In this document: one piece after another, positions 8,166 through 13,631 of the stretch
Numbering within the stretch: the first letter of the stretch is position 1
Layout of the letters: each line of letters starts with the position of its first letter
DNA from: JBEHYA01 sp048498415
GTDB taxonomy: Bacteria; Pseudomonadota; Alphaproteobacteria; UBA9219; RGZA01
NCBI GenBank assembly: GCA_048498415.1
Contig: JBEHYA010000044.1
Location: 1-15,639, forward strand
DNA: 15,639 bases
Direction: 5' to 3'
The notes under the pieces: model-generated
Database searches by the model: none
What the model saw: the letters and a program-made list of their open reading frames with translations, nothing else
Told to the model about the DNA's origin: nothing
Made by a program: the position numbers and the translations under genes

Positions 8166-8810
8166 ATGATCGATTACAGCATTCGCACCATCGCGATCGT
8201 GATTGGCCTGATGCTGCTGGCCGGCGTGATTTTCCATGTCTCGCGTTCAATGGCCGCCGAAGCCGCAAAGAACGGCCCGCCGCGCGAGACGATTGTGCTG
8301 GCGGGCGGCTGCTTCTGGGGCGTGCAGGCAGTATTCCAGCACACCAAGGGCGTGATCGAAGCCATATCAGGATATGCCGGCGGCAATCAGGAAACGGCGC
8401 AATACGACGTGGTCTCCACCGGCACCACGGGGCACGCGGAATCGGTGAAGGTCACGTTCGATCCCAATATCATCAGCCTTGATGATATTCTGAATGTCTA
8501 TTTTTTAGTGGCGCACGACCCCACGCAGCTTAACCGGCAGGGGCCGGATAACGGCACGCAGTACCGCTCGGCCGTGTTCGTGGATGGGCCGGCGCAGAAC
8601 AGCGCCGTGATCAATGCGATCAAAACCGCGCAGGCCAGCTATAGCAAACCGATTGTCACGCAGGTGGTGCCGCTGAAAGCGTTTTATGCGGCGGAAGAAT
8701 ACCATCAGGATTATTTCAAACGGCACCCGACCAACCCATATATCTGCGCCAACGATAAGCCGAAGGTGGACGCGCTGCAGAAGCGGTTCCCGCTGCTTTA
8801 CGTGCCGTAA
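8166..8810 (+). CDS. msrA: Peptide-methionine (S)-S-oxide reductase MsrA, membrane-anchored
   Basis: This 214-aa protein reduces S-sulfoxides of methionine in oxidised proteins. The catalytic motif GGCFWG places the active Cys at C49, followed by GVIEAISGYAGG and GHAESVKV. D/Q/Y residues in HDPTQLNRQGPDNGTQYRS and AEEYHQDY complete the substrate pocket. C194 near the C-terminus is a candidate recycling cysteine. Residues 8-24 (TIAIVIGLMLLAGVIFH) form a hydrophobic segment, with no clear cleavage site after it. The enzyme is therefore probably tethered to the inner membrane facing the periplasm, unlike the common cytosolic form. GGAG sits about 12 bases before the ATG. The gene stands alone between a divergent and a convergent neighbour. 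Confidence 0.95.
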   Translation: MIDYSIRTIAIVIGLMLLAGVIFHVSRSMAAEAAKNGPPRETIVLAGGCFWGVQAVFQHTKGVIEAISGYAGGNQETAQYDVVSTGTTGHAESVKVTFDPNIISLDDILNVYFLVAHDPTQLNRQGPDNGTQYRSAVFVDGPAQNSAVINAIKTAQASYSKPIVTQVVPLKAFYAAEEYHQDYFKRHPTNPYICANDKPKVDALQKRFPLLYVP

Positions 8811-8817
8811 CTTTCAC

Positions 8818-8893
8818 GTACATACCGGCGAAAGCCGGTATCCCGTTTGATTGCTGCACGGAAACTGGATCCCAGCTTTCGCTGGGATGTTCG
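8818..8893. repeat. Degenerate, shorter palindromic repeat related to the 93-bp family
   Basis: CATACCGGCGAAAGCCGGTA at 8821 onward is inverted relative to TGGATCCCAGCTTTCGCTGG at the right, with a few mismatches. The plan (CAT.CC.GCGAA.GC.GG.ATCC in each arm) is that of the repeats at 821-913 and 4269-4361, but the middle is different and shorter. It fills the spacer between the convergent msrA and PCuAC genes and may serve as a two-way terminator. Confidence 0.65.
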
Positions 8894-8900
8894 TATGGAC

Positions 8901-9353
8901 TTAATTGTTGGTATAGGCGGGGCCCATCTGCACGGGCACATCGATCTTGGCGTTGCCCTGATCGAACACAAAATTGAGCGTGATACGATCGCCGAGACGA
9001 ATATCGTGCGCGAGGCCGGTGAGCATGATGTGCTTTTCTTTCGGCGTGAAATCGACGCTTGTGCCGGCAGGGATTTTTAAATCTTCGATCATGCGCATTT
9101 TGACGACGCCGCCTTGGCTTATGTTCTCATGCACCATCGCCATTTCGGCGGCGGGAGTGGAGAGGTCGCGCAAGACCAGATCCTTACCCGTGTGATTTTC
9201 GAGGATGAGATAGATGGCGAGCTCCCCGCCCTTCACGCCGGGGCGTGCCCAGGGCTGTTCCAGCTTCACGTTCAAGGGCGCATCGGGCTTAACAGCATCG
9301 GCGAAAGCCGGCGCGGCGATGCTAAGCAGCAGAACGAATAATAAAACACGCAT
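8901..9353 (-). CDS. Periplasmic copper chaperone, PCuAC family
   Basis: This 150-aa protein has a cleavable signal peptide (MRVLLFVLLLSIAAPAFADA, likely cut after AFA). The copper-binding motif H-X10-M-X21-H-X-M is complete: H75, M86, H108 and M110 (MVHEN..., VVKMRM, EKHIML). PCuAC proteins bind Cu(I) in the periplasm and help deliver copper to the CuA or CuB centre of cytochrome oxidase. No Sco or oxidase gene is visible nearby, so the partner is inferred from the family only. GGAGA lies five bases before the ATG. The coding region ends in a spacer filled by a palindromic repeat, convergent with msrA. Confidence 0.92.
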   Translation of the reverse strand: MRVLLFVLLLSIAAPAFADAVKPDAPLNVKLEQPWARPGVKGGELAIYLILENHTGKDLVLRDLSTPAAEMAMVHENISQGGVVKMRMIEDLKIPAGTSVDFTPKEKHIMLTGLAHDIRLGDRITLNFVFDQGNAKIDVPVQMGPAYTNN

Positions 9354-9393
9354 GGGATTCTCCGGATGGGACGCCGCTACCCTAGCGCAAAGC

Positions 9394-9433
9394 GCTAAAA
9401 AGAGAAACGCCCCGCATGAGTGGCTGCGGGGCG
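9394..9433 (-). terminator. Rho-independent terminator after the lipoprotein gene
   Basis: CGCCCCGCA (9408-9416) pairs perfectly with TGCGGGGCG (9425-9433) around an 8-base loop. Read on the minus strand, the stem is followed by TTTCTCTTTTT. This gives a 9-bp GC-rich stem with a T-rich tail, 28 bases after the lipoprotein stop codon. Confidence 0.8.
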
Positions 9434-9461
9434 CTTTTCGACGGTGTGCGGGGAGAAGGAA

Positions 9462-9749
9462 TTAACGCGTGGTATCGATTTCCTTCGTGGTTTCCCTGGT
9501 GGTTTCCTTGTTGAAGAGGCCCTTCGGATCGCGGGTCGTCTTCTTGTGGACGGTCACCTTCTTGTTGCCATAACGGTCTTCCGTCACATCCGTCTTGGAC
9601 GTGTTCTTGTATTCGGTGCCGTTGGCATCGGTTGAAACATGCGTGCTTTCGTACTGGCCGGGCGGCAGCGTGGCGGCGCGTTCTTCGGCACAGGCCGACA
9701 GACCCGCGCAGGCTGCCAGGATACCCAGAATGGCGAGATATTTTTTCAT
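9462..9749 (-). CDS. Small putative lipoprotein, function unknown
   Basis: This 95-aa protein starts with a lipoprotein signal: MKK, a hydrophobic stretch, then the lipobox LSAC with the lipidated cysteine at C20. The mature part of about 75 residues is very hydrophilic and rich in Thr, Lys, Glu and Asp. It has short similar segments (TEYKNTSKTDVTEDRYGNKK, TVHKKTTRDP, ETTRETTKEIDTTR) but no exact repeat. A strong ribosome binding site (GAGGAG, six bases before ATG) and a clear downstream terminator show a real single-gene transcript. It is divergent from trhO. I do not recognise a named family; an envelope stress or structural role would be a guess. Confidence 0.85.
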   Translation of the reverse strand: MKKYLAILGILAACAGLSACAEERAATLPPGQYESTHVSTDANGTEYKNTSKTDVTEDRYGNKKVTVHKKTTRDPKGLFNKETTRETTKEIDTTR

Positions 9750-9907
9750 AAAAACTCCTCACAAGTTGAATGTGAAAACCGAAATTAAAGACCCATGCGT
9801 TTTTTTGCTAACCGGTTTGCCCGCGCCAAATATAAGAAAGCCGTTAAAATACAGTGGCAAACGCAACGGCCATGCGCTTTTTAAAAAACGCTGATATAAA
9901 ACGGGGC

Positions 9908-10798
9908 ATGTACCGGATCGCCGCCCTTTATCATTTCACGCCAATTGCCGACGCCGGCGCGCTGCGCGCGGCGCTGAAGCCCGCCTTTGCCGCGCTGGAT
10001 ATCTGCGGCACGCTTTTGATTGCGCCGGAAGGCATCAACGGCACGCTGGCGGGGCGCGAAGCGGCTATTCAGCAGATGCTGGCATTGTTAAATGAAAAAA
10101 CCGGCCTGCCGATTGAGGATGTGAAATTTTCGCAGGCGGCGGAAAAGCCGTTCAACCGCCTGAAAATCCGCCTGAAGCGCGAGACGATTACGTTCAACCA
10201 GCCGCAGCTGGACGTGGCCGCCATGAAAGGCACCTATGTGGCCGCCAAAGACTGGAACGCGCTGGTGAGCCAGCCCGATGTGGTGGTGCTGGATACGCGC
10301 AATAGCTATGAGACGGATATCGGCACGTTTAAAAATGCCATTGATCCCCGCATTGAAAGCTTCACCGCGTTTGCGGATTTTGTGCGTGAAAAACTTGATC
10401 CCGCGAAGCATAAAAAAATCGCCATGTACTGCACCGGCGGCATTCGCTGCGAGAAGGCTTCGGCTTTCATGAAGGCGGAAGGGTTTGCGGAGGTCTATCA
10501 CCTGAAGGGCGGCATTCTCAAATATCTGGAAGAAATTCCAGAAAATGAAAGCCGCTGGCAGGGTGATTGTTATGTCTTTGATAAGCGCATGGCGGTGGGC
10601 CACGGCTTGAAAAGCGGGCATTTTGCGATGTGCTATTGCTGCGGCAAGCCGCTTTCAGAAAATGACCGCGCGCATGCGCAGTATGAGGCGGGGGTTTCCT
10701 GCGCGGCGTGTTATGCGGCGACAAGCGACGACGATAAAGCGCGTTACCGCATGCGCCAGAAGCAGATTGAGGCTACGGCGCCAGATGGCGCGTGGTAA
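9908..10798 (+). CDS. trhO: tRNA uridine(34) hydroxylase TrhO (YceA, rhodanese domain)
   Basis: This 296-aa protein matches the YceA/TrhO family, which hydroxylates U34 of tRNAs using oxygen on the way to (m)cmo5U-type wobble bases. Residues 1-95 form the N-terminal acylphosphatase-like part (RIAALYHF, APEGINGTLAG). The rhodanese domain covers about 110-210, with the active loop MYCTGGIRCEKAS (C175, C181). The C-terminal part has paired cysteines, MCYCCGKPLS (C242, C244, C245) and VSCAACYA (C265, C268), that probably bind a metal. The ATG at 9908 starts at the conserved MYRIAAL; upstream ATGs at 9872 and 9854 would add unconserved residues. The 3' end overlaps znuB tail to tail by 26 bases. 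Confidence 0.9.
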   Translation: MYRIAALYHFTPIADAGALRAALKPAFAALDICGTLLIAPEGINGTLAGREAAIQQMLALLNEKTGLPIEDVKFSQAAEKPFNRLKIRLKRETITFNQPQLDVAAMKGTYVAAKDWNALVSQPDVVVLDTRNSYETDIGTFKNAIDPRIESFTAFADFVREKLDPAKHKKIAMYCTGGIRCEKASAFMKAEGFAEVYHLKGGILKYLEEIPENESRWQGDCYVFDKRMAVGHGLKSGHFAMCYCCGKPLSENDRAHAQYEAGVSCAACYAATSDDDKARYRMRQKQIEATAPDGAW

Positions 10799-11645
10799 AA
10801 AACTTCGCCCGCACGCTGCCCCGCGGGCCCGCCAGTAACGAGACCACATAAAACGCGCCGGCGGTGAGAATGATCGCCGGGCCCGAGGGCACATTGATGT
10901 GATAGGAAATAAGCAGGCCGATGATACTGGATGCGATGCCAATGCCAATGGCGCTGCCGGCAAGGCCGATAAAGCTCTGCGCCCAGAACCGGGAAGCTGC
11001 GGCAGGCAGCATCATAAGGCCAACGGCCATGAGCGTGCCCAGCGCCTGAAAGCTGGCGACCAGATTGATGACAACTAAAAATAAGAACATGAGATGGAAG
11101 ATGGCGCCTGTGTGACCAAGGCTGCGCATGAAAACGGGATCGAACGCTTCGGTCATGAGCGGGCGGTAGAATACGGCAAACATCAGCACCGTGAACGAGG
11201 TGACCGCGCCCATGAAGCGCAGCGCGGCGTCATCTACGGCCAATACGGTTCCGAATAGCAGGTGCATCAGGTCAATTGATGTGCCGCGGAGCGATATCAG
11301 AAGCACGCCCAGCGCCAGCGCAATGAGATAAAACGCCGCCAAATTCGCGTCTTCCTTTAACTGGCTGTACCGGCTGGCCAAACCCACCAGCAGCGCCACC
11401 ACAAGGCCGGCCACCATGCCGCCAAGGCCCATGGCGGTCACCGACATGCCGGCCACCAGAAAGCCGGCGGCGATACCCGGCAGCACGGCATGCGACATCG
11501 CTTCGCCCATCAGGCTCATGCGGCGAAGAATAAGCAAAACGCCCAAGGGCGCCGCGCCCATACAGAGCAAACAGCAGCCCGCCAAAGCGCGGCGCATGAA
11601 CACGAAATCAGTAAACGGTGCGATAAGGAGATCAGCGATACTCAT
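10773..11645 (-). CDS. znuB: Zinc-type metal ABC transporter permease
   Basis: This 290-aa protein is of the ABC-3 family with about eight hydrophobic segments. It has the conserved early stretch LGVLLILRRMSLMGEAMSHAVLPG and the family permease loop VASFQALGTLMAVGLMMLPAAA. With ZnuC it would form the inner-membrane importer for Zn2+ (or Mn2+) taken from a periplasmic binding protein. The start ATG overlaps the znuC stop in ATGA, so translation is coupled. The 3' end overlaps trhO by 26 bases on the opposite strand. No znuA binding-protein gene is in the window. The choice of zinc over manganese rests mainly on the Zur-like site upstream of the operon. Confidence 0.88.
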   Translation of the reverse strand: MSIADLLIAPFTDFVFMRRALAGCCLLCMGAAPLGVLLILRRMSLMGEAMSHAVLPGIAAGFLVAGMSVTAMGLGGMVAGLVVALLVGLASRYSQLKEDANLAAFYLIALALGVLLISLRGTSIDLMHLLFGTVLAVDDAALRFMGAVTSFTVLMFAVFYRPLMTEAFDPVFMRSLGHTGAIFHLMFLFLVVINLVASFQALGTLMAVGLMMLPAAASRFWAQSFIGLAGSAIGIGIASSIIGLLISYHINVPSGPAIILTAGAFYVVSLLAGPRGSVRAKFFTTRHLAP

Positions 11646-12382
11646 GCGCTTTTCCGGTCGTCGATGTGGCACAAATCGGTGTCTTCATGCCAGTGGGTGG
11701 AGAGCTGTGCGGCGCGGTCGAGATTTTCCGGGGTAATGACGGAAGCGGTGGGGCCGTAGGCGATGAGTTCCTTGGAGATTAACAGGCTTTGCGGGAAATG
11801 GTCTTTGACCTGGCGTAAGTCATGCAGCACGCAGATGACGGTTTTGCCTTGTCCATTCCAGCCTTCGATCACCTTCAATAAATCGGTAATCGTGCGGCTG
11901 TCGATGGCGGAGAAAGGCTCATCCAGCAAATAACAATCGGCATTTTCGACAATGAGCCGCGCGAACATCACGCGCTGGAATTGGCCGAGCGAGAGCGCGG
12001 CGATGGGCCGTTCCGCGAAAGCTTCCATGCCAACTTGTGTGAGGGCGGCCATAGCGGCGGCGCGCTGGGCTGGCGTAATGCTTCTGAAAAAGCCGGCGCG
12101 GCGCCATGCGCCCATAAGCGCCACATCGTAGACGGTGATGGGAAAGCTGCGGTCGATTTCGCTGAGCTGCGGCAGATACGCGACGTGGGTTTTTTTATTA
12201 TCAAACGCCACGCTGCCCGACATGGGCTTGATAAGCCCCATGATGGCTTTCAGCAGCGTGCTTTTGCCGCCGCCATTGGGGCCGATGACGGCAAGCCGCG
12301 CGCCGTTTGCAATCGCCGCGCTTAAATGGTGAATGGCCGGGCGGCGTTCATAGCCGGCGGTGAGATTTTTGATTGCGAGCAT
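11642..12382 (-). CDS. znuC: Zinc-type metal ABC transporter ATP-binding protein
   Basis: This 246-aa ATPase has Walker A GPNGGGKST (34-42), a Q-loop at Q72 (YLPQLSEIDRSFPITV), Walker B YLLDEP (151-156) and the switch H187 (VLHDL). The signature is LSLGQFQR (131-137 region) instead of the usual LSGGQ. The PITVYDVALMG segment is typical of zinc/manganese transporters. The C-terminus is rich in His and acidic residues (THWHEDTDLCHIDD), suggesting metal sensing or binding. The ATG at 12382 shares one base with the stop of an upstream 50-aa gene (TGATG), which supports this start rather than a frame extension to 12508. Its own stop overlaps the znuB start. Confidence 0.9.
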   Translation of the reverse strand: MLAIKNLTAGYERRPAIHHLSAAIANGARLAVIGPNGGGKSTLLKAIMGLIKPMSGSVAFDNKKTHVAYLPQLSEIDRSFPITVYDVALMGAWRRAGFFRSITPAQRAAAMAALTQVGMEAFAERPIAALSLGQFQRVMFARLIVENADCYLLDEPFSAIDSRTITDLLKVIEGWNGQGKTVICVLHDLRQVKDHFPQSLLISKELIAYGPTASVITPENLDRAAQLSTHWHEDTDLCHIDDRKSA

Positions 12383-12534
12383 CAGCGGATCGCCCAGCCG
12401 ATGATAAGCCACAGAAATGCCATCAGCCCCGCGCCCCAGCCCAGGCGATGCAGGGCGGAGGCGGAAAGCAATGTGACTTCCGCTTCTTCGTGGTGGCAAT
12501 GTTCGCAATGCGCGGAATCATGCTCTTCGGTCAT
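12382..12534 (-). CDS. 50-aa Cys/His-rich single-pass membrane protein, first gene of the znu operon
   Basis: This short frame reads MTEEHDSAHCEHCHHEE at the N-terminus, with H5, H9, C10, H12, C13, H14 and H15 forming a probable metal-binding cluster. One hydrophobic helix follows (about 31-49, LGWGAGLMAFLWLIIGWAI), ending in a single Arg. The stop and the znuC ATG are fused as TGATG, the classic sign of coupled translation. The Zur-like operator lies 30 bases upstream of its ATG. No Shine-Dalgarno motif is obvious. It may hold or pass zinc at the membrane, or stabilise the transporter; this is inference from composition and position. I know no named family for it. The alternative is a chance frame in the znuC leader, but the composition argues against that. 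Confidence 0.7.
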   Translation of the reverse strand: MTEEHDSAHCEHCHHEEAEVTLLSASALHRLGWGAGLMAFLWLIIGWAIR

Positions 12535-12563
12535 GCGTGCGGTTTTAGCATGGCGCCTGAATT

Positions 12564-12576
12564 GTTACAATATAAC
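12564..12576 (-). promoter_or_regulatory. Zur-like operator upstream of the znu operon
   Basis: GTTACAATATAAC (GTTATATTGTAAC on the minus strand) is a dyad with five of six base pairs matched. It closely follows the GTTATAATATAAC core described for Zur sites in Proteobacteria. It is 30 bases before the first gene of the zinc-transporter operon, where a bound repressor would overlap the promoter. TTGCGA lies about 18 bases upstream on the same strand as a possible -35. Confidence 0.65.
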
Positions 12577-12611
12577 TATTTGAATGTCGCAAACCCTGAA
12601 ATATGGGGTTT

Positions 12612-13139
12612 TTAACGTATAATTGCCCGCCATAGCGCCAGCTTCTGTTTGAAGCTGCGGCCCGCATGCGCGGGGCTGGTGGAGGGCAGGCGGGCGAAGG
12701 TGATGCGCTTTTTAATGGCGTCGGAGAGTTCCGGCATGACGCGGCGGCGGAATACCTGCTCCGACTTAGTGCCATTAAAAAACACGCGGGTGATCGCCGG
12801 GTATTTTTTGAAGAAAGGCGCGAAGTCATTTGCTTCGATGCTGGCATCATCGATATCGGCATCCAGGCTGCCGGGCCGCACGCAGCATTTTAAGGTGTCC
12901 CACAAGGCGAGTTTGTTATTTTCGATGATGGATAAACGCGCTGCATAGGTTTTGGTTTCGGCATCAAACAGCGCGCCCATGATTTTCCAGAACGCGTTTT
13001 GCGGGTGGGCATAATACTGCCGAAGTTCCAGCGATTTTTTGCCGAGCATGGAACCCAGAACAAGCGTATGCGCATGCGCCCCCACGACGGGCGCGAGGCC
13101 ACGGCAGTAACTTTCTGATGCGGAAATTTTTTTCGGCAT
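12612..13139 (-). CDS. DNA-deoxyinosine glycosylase (uracil-DNA glycosylase superfamily, family 6 HDG)
   Basis: This 175-aa enzyme has the motifs of the hypoxanthine-DNA glycosylase branch of the UDG superfamily: LVLGSMLGKKSLELRQYYAH (27-45) with NAFW (N48), VFFNGTKSEQVF in the middle, and the DNA-reading loop LPSTSPAHA (151-159). It would remove hypoxanthine, formed by adenine deamination, and perhaps uracil from DNA, starting base-excision repair. Length fits the family. The start is the ATG at 13139; a perfect TATAAT lies 36 bases upstream. The nearest neighbours are the znu operon promoter downstream and a divergent GIY-YIG domain gene upstream. Whether it acts on inosine or uracil here cannot be told from sequence alone. 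Confidence 0.88.
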   Translation of the reverse strand: MPKKISASESYCRGLAPVVGAHAHTLVLGSMLGKKSLELRQYYAHPQNAFWKIMGALFDAETKTYAARLSIIENNKLALWDTLKCCVRPGSLDADIDDASIEANDFAPFFKKYPAITRVFFNGTKSEQVFRRRVMPELSDAIKKRITFARLPSTSPAHAGRSFKQKLALWRAIIR

Positions 13140-13174
13140 ACCGGATTGTGCAAATGCCCCAATTGAGGACTTCC

Positions 13175-13180
13175 ATTATA
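13175..13180 (-). promoter_or_regulatory. Candidate -10 box of the DNA glycosylase gene
   Basis: The minus strand reads TATAAT exactly, 36 bases before the glycosylase ATG. The -35 region is weak (best ATGTGA with 16-base spacing). Nearby AATGCCC and GGGCATT (7-bp arms at about 13153-13187) form an inverted repeat around it that could bind a regulator. Confidence 0.45.
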
Positions 13181-13235
13181 GAGGGCATTGGGCGTATCAC
13201 ATATTCCTGTTTTGTTCTACTGCCCCCTGCCCGTC

Positions 13236-13631
13236 ATGCCCGCCCAATTCGTTTTCACCGGCCGTTCCGGCGCCACATATATATTCGACCTGCTGGATGC
13301 CCGCCGCTGCCTGAAAGCCTGGCCGGGGCTGTATGCGTTCATCCGCCTGAATTTGTTCGCGGAAACCCGGCTTCTTTATATCGGTGAAAGTTTCTGCATG
13401 GGCACGCGCCTTAGCCACCACGAGCGCTGGCGGGAAGCGGTAAAAAAAGGCGCGAACCATATTGCCGTGCGCCATAGCCCGCGCACCGATTTGCGCCTGG
13501 ATGAAGAACGCGATCTCATTAAAGGTAACAACCCGCCCCTGAACCGCGTGCACCGCCTGACGCTGGCCGATGTTTCGCCCAAAGCGGCAAAGCTGCGCGC
13601 GGAAATAAATGCGGCGCGGGCGTATGAATGA
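13236..13631 (+). CDS. Small GIY-YIG domain protein, putative endonuclease
   Basis: This 131-aa protein shows the GIY-YIG order of landmarks: GLYAFI (31-36), LLYIGES (46-52), R58 in GTRLSHHERW, then RLDEERDLIKGNNPPLN with the metal-binding Glu (E90 or E91) and the closing NPPLN motif (99-103). GIY-YIG domains cut DNA with one metal ion. The protein has only this domain plus a short helical tail, so it is a stand-alone type. A TTG at 13188 would add 16 residues, but the ATG at 13236 starts the clean domain; no ribosome binding site is strong. It is divergent from the DNA glycosylase gene. Its stop directly abuts the stop of the AAA+ gene on the other strand. Confidence 0.75.
   Translation: MPAQFVFTGRSGATYIFDLLDARRCLKAWPGLYAFIRLNLFAETRLLYIGESFCMGTRLSHHERWREAVKKGANHIAVRHSPRTDLRLDEERDLIKGNNPPLNRVHRLTLADVSPKAAKLRAEINAARAYE

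Noticed and set aside
12383..12508. Frame extension of znuC upstream to 12508
   Set aside because: The ABC domain starts at MLAIKNLTAGY, and the upstream DNA reads better in another frame as a Cys/His-rich small protein ending in TGATG.
12545..12862. 105-aa minus-strand frame overlapping the DNA glycosylase
   Set aside because: Ser/Arg/Pro-rich out-of-frame shadow that also covers the Zur-like site; no homology recognised.
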